Shown here: positions 6,413-13,783 of the stretch, in pieces
Layout of the letters: every line of letters begins with the position of its first letter
Numbering within the stretch: the first letter of the stretch is position 1
Source: [Clostridium] scindens ATCC 35704
GTDB lineage: Bacteria; Bacillota; Clostridia; Lachnospirales; Lachnospiraceae
Assembly (NCBI RefSeq): GCF_004295125.1
Contig: NZ_CP036170.1
Coordinates: 1-64,000, forward strand
DNA length: 64,000 bases
Reading direction: 5' to 3'
The notes under the pieces: model-generated
Database searches by the model: none
Seen by the model: the letters and a program-made list of their open reading frames with translations, nothing else
What the model was told of the DNA's origin: nothing
Made by a program: the position numbers and the translations under genes

Positions 6413-7762
6413 TTAAATTATATCCCCATCATCAAATGGATCTCCACATTCCGGGCAGAACTTAGGCGGATTCTTCATATCTTTCGGTTCCCAGCCGCAT
6501 TTATCGCAGCGGTATTGGGGAACTCCCGCCGGCTTCTTCGCTCCGCATTCTGTACAGAATTTTCCTTTGTTCACCACCCCGCAGGAACACGTCCAGCCCT
6601 CCTCAGGTATTGGCTTGGGCGCGCCGCATTCCTGGCAGAACTTTCCAGTATTTCCTGCCATGCCGCAGGCACAGATCCACCCATCCATCGCGGGGGTTCC
6701 GGGCTGATAAGCAGCTGCCTGAGGCCTGACATTCTGCGGTCCTTGCCCCGTCTGCTGCCCCATCTGGTAAAGATTCTGCGCATTCATGCCTCCCAGCGTT
6801 CCTGCCATTCCCATGCCCATGAAAGCCATGGCCGGACCTGCATTCTCATTCTTCGCCGCCGCCTGCATGGCCGCTGCCTGCGCCTGCGCCAGGTGGGCCG
6901 CTGCCATGGTCGGATCCTTCATCACCGCCGTCCGCTGCAGTTCCTTAATATATGCCTCATCCTCCTCGGATGCGGTCACGCTGTTCACGCCTATGGATAC
7001 GATCTCAATTCCTCGGATGTCCTCCCATTTATCGGATAGGACTTCCTTCAGGGCATCTGCCAGTTCCATCGTATGGCCCGGCAGTGCGCTGTAGCGGACG
7101 CCCATCTCGGATATTTTGGCAAATGCGGGCTGGAGCGCTGTCAAAAGTTCGCTTTTGAGCTGGCTGTCCAGATCCTTTGTTGTAAATTCATCGTCCACAT
7201 TGCCGCATACATTCTTATAGAATAGGATCGGATTGTTCAGCTGATAGGAATATTGTCCAAAACACCGGATGGCAATATCCATGTCCAGCCCGATATTATA
7301 GTCAACGACTCTGAATGGCACCGGATTCGGCGTGCCATACTTATTTCCCATCATTTCCTTTGTGTTAAAGAAATAGACCCTCTGGTCGTTTCCAGTCTCT
7401 CCGCCCATCGTAAAACGTTTCTTAAGGGTATTCCAGGAATCCAGAAGCCCTTTTCCGAAACCTCCGTAGAATATGGTAGGCTCTGTAGAACTATCCCAGA
7501 TGAACTCGCCCGGCTCAGATGAAAATTCTACCACCTTGCCCTGTTCTACGATCATCATGCACTGCCCCTCGTTGACTGCAACGACAGAGCCATTGCTGAT
7601 AATATTGTCGCTTCCCTTTTTATTGGAGCCCCTTCTAGTCGTACGTTTGACTCCCTTGGTCACGATCACTCCGTCCTCCAGGGAATCGCAATAGAAGTAT
7701 TCCCTCCACTGGTCTGCCAGCACTCCTCCAACTGATCCTAATGCCGCTTTAATCAATCCCAT
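6413..7762 (-). CDS. SPFH-domain protein with C-terminal zinc ribbons (YdjI-like)
   Basis: 449 residues. The first 290 form an SPFH/virion-core-like domain as in Bacillus subtilis YdjI, a scaffold that associates with membranes. An Ala/Gln/Met-rich linker (about 295 to 355) is followed by three short zinc ribbons: CACG..FCQECG, CSCG..FCTECG and CDKCGW..FCPECG. Ribosome site AGGAGG precedes the ATG at 7762. It is the last gene of an operon with a TPM protein (17 bases upstream) and a zinc-ribbon membrane protein. In Bacillus the same trio follows pspA and is tied to envelope stress; no pspA is seen here. Role as membrane stress scaffold is inference from that context. Confidence 0.85.
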   Translation of the reverse strand: MGLIKAALGSVGGVLADQWREYFYCDSLEDGVIVTKGVKRTTRRGSNKKGSDNIISNGSVVAVNEGQCMMIVEQGKVVEFSSEPGEFIWDSSTEPTIFYGGFGKGLLDSWNTLKKRFTMGGETGNDQRVYFFNTKEMMGNKYGTPNPVPFRVVDYNIGLDMDIAIRCFGQYSYQLNNPILFYKNVCGNVDDEFTTKDLDSQLKSELLTALQPAFAKISEMGVRYSALPGHTMELADALKEVLSDKWEDIRGIEIVSIGVNSVTASEEDEAYIKELQRTAVMKDPTMAAAHLAQAQAAAMQAAAKNENAGPAMAFMGMGMAGTLGGMNAQNLYQMGQQTGQGPQNVRPQAAAYQPGTPAMDGWICACGMAGNTGKFCQECGAPKPIPEEGWTCSCGVVNKGKFCTECGAKKPAGVPQYRCDKCGWEPKDMKNPPKFCPECGDPFDDGDII

Positions 7763-7779
7763 ATCTGTATCCTCCTGCT

Positions 7780-8706
7780 CTAAAATTTACCGCTGGCGCC
7801 GCCATGCATATTCCCATGCTTATCCTTATGCAGCGTTGTCCTGTTATGACTGCCATAATGCTGTCTGTTGTCCTGCTTTTGCTCGATCGGCTTCTTCGTG
7901 ATGCTGCTGGTAAGAAATATATCCCTCTTGCGTATCTGGGTCGCAGCATCTCCTCTCTGGTAGTCCTGGGCATCTTTCTGCATATTTGCCGTCTTCATCC
8001 CGGACTTCAAGGATGCCATATAAAGTATGGTCAGAATCAGTCCGCAGACAAGTGCCGGTATGATATAATCCTCCGGGCCTTTCGGCTCCTTGGGCTTTGC
8101 GTCCGTTTCTTCCGCCTTTTCTTCTGCCTTTTCTTCCTCCTTGCTCTCTGCCTCTTTCTGCCCATCGGCAATAGCAGAAGCCAGGGCATTGCCAAGTTCA
8201 TTTTCTTCTTTTTGTGGATTCAAATTACGCTCCAGCGTCTTGTCCAGTTCCTTCAAATAAGATTGAAACCCCTGATAGTACTGGTCAGAGGAAAAATATC
8301 CGGATGCCGCATGATCTCCCAATGCGGACAAGTCGTAATCGGAAAACATGGTCATGGCTGCACCGTTGGTGGAGATTGCCCATTCCCTGCTTCCCATATC
8401 CAGCAGAAACAGGATTCCGTCCTTGCCCTCTCCTATCCCATATCCTCTGTTCACATACTGCATGTCAGCCTCTGCCTGGGCTGTGCCTTCCTGCCTCCGA
8501 TTCTCCGTCATCAGCACAATGTCTATCTGGTATTGCTGGGTCATCTCATCAATCTGGCTTGACAGCCGGGTCTCATCATAATCCGACAGTATCCCTGCAT
8601 CATCTATGACTTTGGGCAGATCCGTCCCCTCGCTGGCTGCCACCGGAATGACGTTTGCAGCTAGCAGGCATAAGGCCGCCGCAATCAATCGTAATCTCTT
8701 CATCAT
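7780..8706 (-). CDS. TPM-domain membrane protein (YgcG/YdjH-like)
   Basis: 308 residues. Residues 1 to 25 are a signal peptide (basic start, hydrophobic core, ASE cleavage region). A TPM (YgcG) domain spans about 34 to 162, with the family features VIDDAGILSDYDETRLSSQI and GIGEGKDGILFLLDMG. A Glu/Lys/Ala-rich linker (about 165 to 210) leads to one membrane helix (213 to 232) and a basic, Gly/His-rich tail. So the TPM domain lies outside and the tail inside. TPM domains have been linked to phosphatase activity and photosystem repair in plants; the bacterial role is unclear. Middle gene of the ydjGHI-like operon. Confidence 0.8.
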   Translation of the reverse strand: MMKRLRLIAAALCLLAANVIPVAASEGTDLPKVIDDAGILSDYDETRLSSQIDEMTQQYQIDIVLMTENRRQEGTAQAEADMQYVNRGYGIGEGKDGILFLLDMGSREWAISTNGAAMTMFSDYDLSALGDHAASGYFSSDQYYQGFQSYLKELDKTLERNLNPQKEENELGNALASAIADGQKEAESKEEEKAEEKAEETDAKPKEPKGPEDYIIPALVCGLILTILYMASLKSGMKTANMQKDAQDYQRGDAATQIRKRDIFLTSSITKKPIEQKQDNRQHYGSHNRTTLHKDKHGNMHGGASGKF

Positions 8707-8725
8707 CTTCTACCCTTTCCTACAA

Positions 8726-9829
8726 TTATAAAAATAAACGGACAAGCATGATCAGCATGTAAACCGCAATACTGCTTCCAGCAAAGAAGCCCAAGGCATT
8801 CTTCCAGAATAGTCCCGAATCCACCGGCAGCTCGCCTACCAGCTTTCCCGTCTGCCCATTCATGGCAAACCGGTAAATCTTGTCTTTATATTCAACTTTC
8901 ACCACCCAGACGGGCAGCAGCGCATAATGGACTGATCCATTGGTGCAGCCAATCTGTGAATTCTTCAGCATCAGGATGTCATATTCCTTCTTGTCAACGG
9001 ACTGCTTTAAAATGTCCTGAAAACTGGTCTTAATCCTCTCCTGCGCCCTGCCGCGGCTCTCATCTTTGGAAACGTCATACTTGATCGCTTCATAGCCGGA
9101 CAGGTATGCCTCGTCAAACGAAACGGCCTTTGACATGTCATATGGCTCGATAGATTCCATATAGGCGTCATCCATTTCCACAGATCCATCCACCGGCACA
9201 TAGTCAAAACTTACGCGGCCTTCCCTGGATACCAGATAATAGTCTGTCTGTATGTATTCATACTGCTGGTCCTTCCATTTTTTGATCCTCTGTCCATTAT
9301 AATTGATGGTTCCCTCTGCCTGACAGCTGAACAGCCAGAATGGGACATAGATTCCCGTGATCTCCTTGATCTTCTGGTCGCTTTGGAAGGATCTTGGAAG
9401 CAGGGCCTTCTTTTTGCAGAATCCCTTATATGCTTCTTTTGCGGCTTTCGCATCCAGTTGAAACGGCACGATAAGATCCGGCTTAAATCCCCCTGATACC
9501 TGTTTCGGAAGAATGACCGGGCTGTCGCAGTATGGGCACTTGGTTGCAGCCGTCGTCTCCCGGGCTTCAATCTCTCCGCCACAGGACGGGCATTTATATA
9601 CCCTGCTTCCATCTTCCTTGACCACCCATTCACCTGTTCTTCCAAAGTCGGTGGTTCCCCAGTCGTAGGTGTCTTTTTTCTGCTCCGTGGACTCGACTAC
9701 CTTTGCATATTCCTGGTAGGTCTCCATATCCATCTCGTTGTCGCAGTTCGGGCAATGAAGCTTCTGGGTGTCGCTGTTGAACACCAGGTTTCCGCCGCAG
9801 CAAGGACACTTATACTCTTTTACGCTCAT
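8726..9829 (-). CDS. Zinc-ribbon membrane protein (YdjG-like, TFIIB-type ribbon)
   Basis: 367 residues. Two Cys4 ribbons open the protein: CPCCGG with CPNCDNE (first 31 residues), then CPSCGGE with CPYCDSP (about 80 to 105). The long middle part (PFWLFSCQAEGTINY and following) matches B. subtilis YdjG-type proteins of unknown activity. A single hydrophobic helix ends the protein (about 345 to 367), anchoring it with the bulk in the cytosol. Ribosome site AAAGGGG before the ATG at 9829. First gene of the operon; about 107 bases separate it from the left end of the IS1182 element, leaving room for its own promoter. Confidence 0.8.
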   Translation of the reverse strand: MSVKEYKCPCCGGNLVFNSDTQKLHCPNCDNEMDMETYQEYAKVVESTEQKKDTYDWGTTDFGRTGEWVVKEDGSRVYKCPSCGGEIEARETTAATKCPYCDSPVILPKQVSGGFKPDLIVPFQLDAKAAKEAYKGFCKKKALLPRSFQSDQKIKEITGIYVPFWLFSCQAEGTINYNGQRIKKWKDQQYEYIQTDYYLVSREGRVSFDYVPVDGSVEMDDAYMESIEPYDMSKAVSFDEAYLSGYEAIKYDVSKDESRGRAQERIKTSFQDILKQSVDKKEYDILMLKNSQIGCTNGSVHYALLPVWVVKVEYKDKIYRFAMNGQTGKLVGELPVDSGLFWKNALGFFAGSSIAVYMLIMLVRLFL

Positions 9830-9988
9830 GCTCTCTACCCCTTTACCTTTTGTATGCCTAATTATAGATAGTATATCATAGATTGTTTCTGTTTTGTATA
9901 ACTGTCAGCATACAAAAAACATTTCCATTATTTTACAAAGGAAGGGGATGTCGGTTAATACCGATTTTTAAACTCTAAATCCTAAAAT

Positions 9989-10045
9989 AAGAATCTCCCA
10001 TAAAAATCAGTGTTTTTCATACTTGATATTCTTTGGGAGATTCTT
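9989..10045. terminator. Hairpin downstream of the IS1182 transposase
   Basis: AAGAATCTCCCA (9989 to 10000) pairs with TGGGAGATTCTT (10034 to 10045); inside it AAAAA and TTTTT can pair too. It follows the transposase stop on the minus strand and probably ends its transcript or takes part in end recognition. Confidence 0.5.
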
Positions 10046-10115
10046 ATTGTTCTTTTTCTGTATATATTTTAGGGCGCAAAACACCCATAACTGCATTTTT
10101 GAACATGCACATTTT

Positions 10116-11918
10116 TTAAGCCGTCTTTTCCTCGGTTTTTCCTTCGAATTTTTTAATCTCTTCATGAAGAAAACGATGATATTTATTCATGTTCCGACCA
10201 ATGGCATACAGCATGAATTCTTTATACACCTTCTCTGACGTTCGGTAGTTGAATCTTCGGAAACTATCATTTTCCTTGATATCTCCAAAATGTCCTTCTG
10301 TCTGGATGGAACGGATCTGACGATTTAGAATCCCTTTCTCACTTTGGATGTTTGCATGGGATTCCTCTTTCAATGTTTCCCATTGTTCATTGATCTTCAT
10401 AACTTTGTTTTTCTCAGCATCTTTTTCTGCGTTATATTTATATAAGCATTTCGCTTTGTGTTCACAACCACTACAGTCTGCACATCCGTATACCTCAAAA
10501 GTCTGGGTATAACCCGGCTGTTTTTTGGTCTCTGTGCGGATATGATGCAATCCTCTTCCGTCATGACAAACATAATACCGTTCATCCTCAAATATCTGTG
10601 TTTTCATGTTGTAATATTTTCCAATATCTTCTCTGTAAGCGCGTGTTTTCCGTTTTTCATGATCCTGCAGCTTGATGTAACTGGATATCTTATTTTTCTT
10701 TAAATACAGAAGATTTTTCTCGCTACAATAACCGCTATCTGCGGTTACTTCTTCCAAAATCTCCCCAAATGCATTTTTATGCTTTTCTAAAACCGGAATC
10801 AGTGTGTTATAGTCTGTCCGGTCATTGCTTACATAAGCATGGACAATGAAATAATTCTCTACTGCGATCTGAACATTATATGCGGCTTTTAACTGTCCGT
10901 TCAGCATGTGATCTTCTTTCATTCTCATAAAGGTGGCTTCTAAATCTGTTTTGGAATAGCTGTTCCTGTCCTTTCCCATGATCTCAAAACATTCTTTGTA
11001 TCCCATAAGGCGTTCGCCGCAGGTTTCTAATTCCTCATAAAGCTGCTGGAGCTCCGATTTCCTCTTCCCTTTTCCGTAAACAAACGCAATCTGTTCCTTC
11101 TCTGCGATCTGAGTCAGATTTTTCTGAAGTTTCAAAATCTCCAATGGGGAACAGTTGTCAATCTCGATGATCGTATTATTGGACAACTTTTTATGTTTTG
11201 TCAGTTTTCGCTTCCGGTTCTTTTCAATGACATCTCTTACCTTATCCATTCCTTCGATCACAAACATATGTGCATGGGGAATGTCATATTTTATGCCATA
11301 CTCATTTTCATCTATCCATGCATTATACTTCTGATACAGTGAATCAATCATATCGAGTAAGCCTGCGAGATGATAATTGATCGTCCCTCTCCACACAAAT
11401 GTATAGCGGTTTGCATTGGCCTCTATTTTTGTTCCATCAATAAAAAGGGATTTCAATGTGATCAGTCCTTCTTTTTGCAGGCGGCGGAGAAACTGGTAAT
11501 TCAACTCATCCAATACATCTGCAGTCAGTCTTTTATTCTTGAACTCATAAAAAGCATCCCTTTTTGGTTTCTGACCTTTGGTAAGCCAGATAAATGCAAG
11601 GTCTCTTTCGCATAATTCCACAATACGGTCAACAGCTCTAATCCCACGCATGTTTGCGTAAGTAACTACGGCATACATCATAATTGGGTTATACCCGGTT
11701 CTTCCCTTATCTGAACAATTGGCCAACAAGCCAGAAAAATCTAATTCCTCCATCACTTTTTTCAGGGTATAGACTGGATCGTCGTCAGGTAAACACAATT
11801 CGAAGAAACTGAAGTTAATTTTCTGTTGCCCTAATTCAAAAAATTCGTTATAATACTTATTGTTTAGCATAGTTACATTATAACATGTAACGGAGAAGAG
11901 ATGGTTGTCGTTAGCCAT
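10116..11918 (-). CDS. IS1182-family transposase
   Basis: 600 residues, the normal size for the family. The N-terminal DUF772-type domain is clear (FFELCLPDDDPVYTLKKVME, GYNPIMMYAVVTYANMRGIR). The DDE catalytic core shows the first Asp in FIDGTKIEANANRYTF, the second in TADSGYCSEKN and the Glu in SIQTEGHFGDIKEN. A cysteine cluster (CADCSGCEHKAKC) lies between, as usual. The frame is unbroken and the terminal repeats are present, so the element may still move. The first Met (11918) lacks a strong ribosome site; an internal Met at residue 17 (MLNNKYYNEFFELG) is a likely alternative start. Confidence 0.9.
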   Translation of the reverse strand: MANDNHLFSVTCYNVTMLNNKYYNEFFELGQQKINFSFFELCLPDDDPVYTLKKVMEELDFSGLLANCSDKGRTGYNPIMMYAVVTYANMRGIRAVDRIVELCERDLAFIWLTKGQKPKRDAFYEFKNKRLTADVLDELNYQFLRRLQKEGLITLKSLFIDGTKIEANANRYTFVWRGTINYHLAGLLDMIDSLYQKYNAWIDENEYGIKYDIPHAHMFVIEGMDKVRDVIEKNRKRKLTKHKKLSNNTIIEIDNCSPLEILKLQKNLTQIAEKEQIAFVYGKGKRKSELQQLYEELETCGERLMGYKECFEIMGKDRNSYSKTDLEATFMRMKEDHMLNGQLKAAYNVQIAVENYFIVHAYVSNDRTDYNTLIPVLEKHKNAFGEILEEVTADSGYCSEKNLLYLKKNKISSYIKLQDHEKRKTRAYREDIGKYYNMKTQIFEDERYYVCHDGRGLHHIRTETKKQPGYTQTFEVYGCADCSGCEHKAKCLYKYNAEKDAEKNKVMKINEQWETLKEESHANIQSEKGILNRQIRSIQTEGHFGDIKENDSFRRFNYRTSEKVYKEFMLYAIGRNMNKYHRFLHEEIKKFEGKTEEKTA

Positions 11919-11944
11919 CTTTTTCTCTTTTATGGAAAAATTTC

Positions 11945-11982
11945 AGGGGCAGATGTGACCTGGTATGAGTCACATCTGCCCC
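11945..11982. terminator. Strong hairpin upstream of the transposase, inside the IS right end
   Basis: AGGGGCAGATGTGAC and GTCACATCTGCCCCT form a perfect 15-base stem with a short loop, followed on the minus strand by an AATTTTTCC tract. It sits between the AI-2E gene and the transposase, where it can block read-through into the IS. Confidence 0.6.
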
Positions 11983-12019
11983 TATTTGGAACTATCTATT
12001 TCCCGATAGCCCCTTCCTT

Positions 12020-13162
12020 TTATTCCCGCAGGCTTAAGATCCCTTCCATAAGAATCTTCACATCTTCCAAAATATAGTCGAATGCGCCTGCCTTATACAG
12101 ATTTATTACGATCATCCCGATCGGGACCGCGAAGATCATTCCAAAAATACCGCCTGCCTTGTATCCAATATATAAGAACAGAAGGGTAGGAAGCGGCTGC
12201 ATTCCCATGCTGTCCCCCACCAGTTTCGGCTGGATCAGCTGCCGTACCAGCTGGGTGACTCCATAGAGGATGATCAGGCCCACCGACATCCTGTAGTCTT
12301 TCACCAGAAGTTTATAAAGCGCCCACGGTATCAGCGCGGTTCCTGTCCCGAAAAAAGGGAGAAAATCCAGGAATGCGATGAGCAGCGCCAGTAAAAAATA
12401 GAAGTGTACCTTCAGAATTACAAAGCCAATCACCAGAATCAGGCATACGACCCCCATAATCTTAAATTGGGCTTTAAAATATCCGCCTACCGCAAACTTC
12501 AGATTGTCGATCACCATGCTCATGCGGCGCACTATCGGTTCCGGCGATACCTTCTTCGCCCACTCTATCACCTCATCCCTCTCCGCAATGAAGAAATAGG
12601 CTGAGATGAATGTAACGATAGTTGCTATCAGGACGGATGGAATCCGTTTTGCGACATTTCCGGCAGCCGCCACCGTAGGCTCGCTGATCCTTCCCATCCA
12701 GTCGCCCATAGTCTTATCCAGATTGCTGGTCATGGTATGCCATGCATCCTGAAGGCTCGCCGGAAGCACTTTGAACACGCCGTTTAAACTGCTTCCAATC
12801 TCTCCAAATCCGGACTCCAGGTCCTGATACATCTTTGGCATGTTCTGGATCAAAGATGCGATCTCTTTCCAGAGCTTACTTCCGATAAAATAGATCAGGA
12901 TCCCGACTGCCCCTAATACTGCGATGATAATTAATGCGGAGCCCAGTTTCTTAACGATTTTAACACGCTTTTCCAGCCAATTGACGATTGGGCTGGCAAT
13001 ATAGGAGATAAACCATCCGATCACGAATGGCATAAAGAAGCCCAGCAGCCGAAAGCCTACATAGATGAACAGGATCGTCGCTATCAGGCTGAAAGTCAGG
13101 CTCACGATCACCTTCCAATAGGGACGGGTATCATGCAACTGTTCCTTAAAGTTCGTCTCCAT
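12020..13162 (-). CDS. AI-2E family transporter (PerM/YtvI-like membrane protein)
   Basis: 380 residues with the family pattern: two hydrophobic helices near the N-terminus (about 18 to 65), a third (about 75 to 97), an amphipathic middle region (about 100 to 150) and a C-terminal block of four to five helices (about 165 to 365) with the typical GYFKAQFKIMGVVCLILVIG and PFFGTGTALIPWALY motifs. The family includes autoinducer-2 exporters and Na/H antiporters; the substrate cannot be deduced. It is the last gene of the tig-clpP-clpX-lon-engB run, 4 bases after engB, and an IS1182 copy has landed exactly behind its stop codon without damaging it. Confidence 0.85.
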   Translation of the reverse strand: METNFKEQLHDTRPYWKVIVSLTFSLIATILFIYVGFRLLGFFMPFVIGWFISYIASPIVNWLEKRVKIVKKLGSALIIIAVLGAVGILIYFIGSKLWKEIASLIQNMPKMYQDLESGFGEIGSSLNGVFKVLPASLQDAWHTMTSNLDKTMGDWMGRISEPTVAAAGNVAKRIPSVLIATIVTFISAYFFIAERDEVIEWAKKVSPEPIVRRMSMVIDNLKFAVGGYFKAQFKIMGVVCLILVIGFVILKVHFYFLLALLIAFLDFLPFFGTGTALIPWALYKLLVKDYRMSVGLIILYGVTQLVRQLIQPKLVGDSMGMQPLPTLLFLYIGYKAGGIFGMIFAVPIGMIVINLYKAGAFDYILEDVKILMEGILSLRE

Positions 13163-13166
13163 ATGG

Positions 13167-13769
13167 CTACTCCACCTCTTCTTTGCCCAGCAATTCCGTC
13201 TCTACAAACGCCCAGATATCGTCTTTTCCCTGCTTGGTCACAGAGGAAAATGGGAGGACCTTGGTTCCCCGAACAAGATTAAGCCCTTGCCTTACTGCCT
13301 TCAGATGCTTGTCAACCTGGCTTCTTTTAATCTTATCCAGCTTCGTAGCTATGATGATCGGATTGTACCCTTGTGCCACGATCCAGTCGTACATCATCTT
13401 GTCATTGGCAGAAGGATCATGGCGGATATCAATCAGCAGGAATACCGCTTTTAACTGGGCTGATCCGTGCAGATACCGTTCGATCAACTTCCCCCATTTT
13501 GCCTTCTCCTGTTCGGAAACCTTCGCGTATCCATACCCGGGAAGATCCACCAGATACAGTTCTTCATTGATATTGTAAAAATTGATGGTCTGGGTCTTTC
13601 CCGGCGTAGCCGATATCCTGGCATAGGACTTGCGGTTCATCAGCGCATTGATCAGTGATGACTTCCCTACATTTGATTTCCCCGCAAAAGCAATTTCCGG
13701 CAGCTGATTGTCCGGCAGCTGGCTGGTTAGCCCGCACACGGTTTCCAGATTTATATTTCTGATAATCAT
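13167..13769 (-). CDS. engB: Ribosome biogenesis GTPase YihA/YsxC
   Basis: 200 residues. A TRAFAC GTPase needed for late assembly of the 50S ribosomal subunit. G1 GKSNVGKSS (about 30 to 38), G2 region ATPGKTQTINF, G3 DLPGYGYAKV, G4 TKLDKIKRSQ and G5-like SSVTKQG are all present. Length is standard. It follows lon after 14 bases, an arrangement widespread in Clostridia and Bacilli (lon-ysxC), and is co-transcribed with it. Confidence 0.95.
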   Translation of the reverse strand: MIIRNINLETVCGLTSQLPDNQLPEIAFAGKSNVGKSSLINALMNRKSYARISATPGKTQTINFYNINEELYLVDLPGYGYAKVSEQEKAKWGKLIERYLHGSAQLKAVFLLIDIRHDPSANDKMMYDWIVAQGYNPIIIATKLDKIKRSQVDKHLKAVRQGLNLVRGTKVLPFSSVTKQGKDDIWAFVETELLGKEEVE

Positions 13770-13783
13770 TCTATTTCCCTTTC

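Larger units (their letters stand above)
9937..12020 (-). mobile_element. Complete IS1182-family insertion sequence
   Basis: The ends are imperfect terminal inverted repeats: AAAGGAAGGGGATGTCGGTTAAT at the left (9937 to 9959, 23 bases) and its counterpart at 11998 to 12020, agreeing at 19 of 23 positions. The single transposase gene between is full length. A hairpin lies inside each end (9989 to 10045 and 11945 to 11982). The right end abuts the stop codon of the AI-2E transporter gene. No clear target-site duplication could be read, so exact end points may be off by a few bases. Confidence 0.75.
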
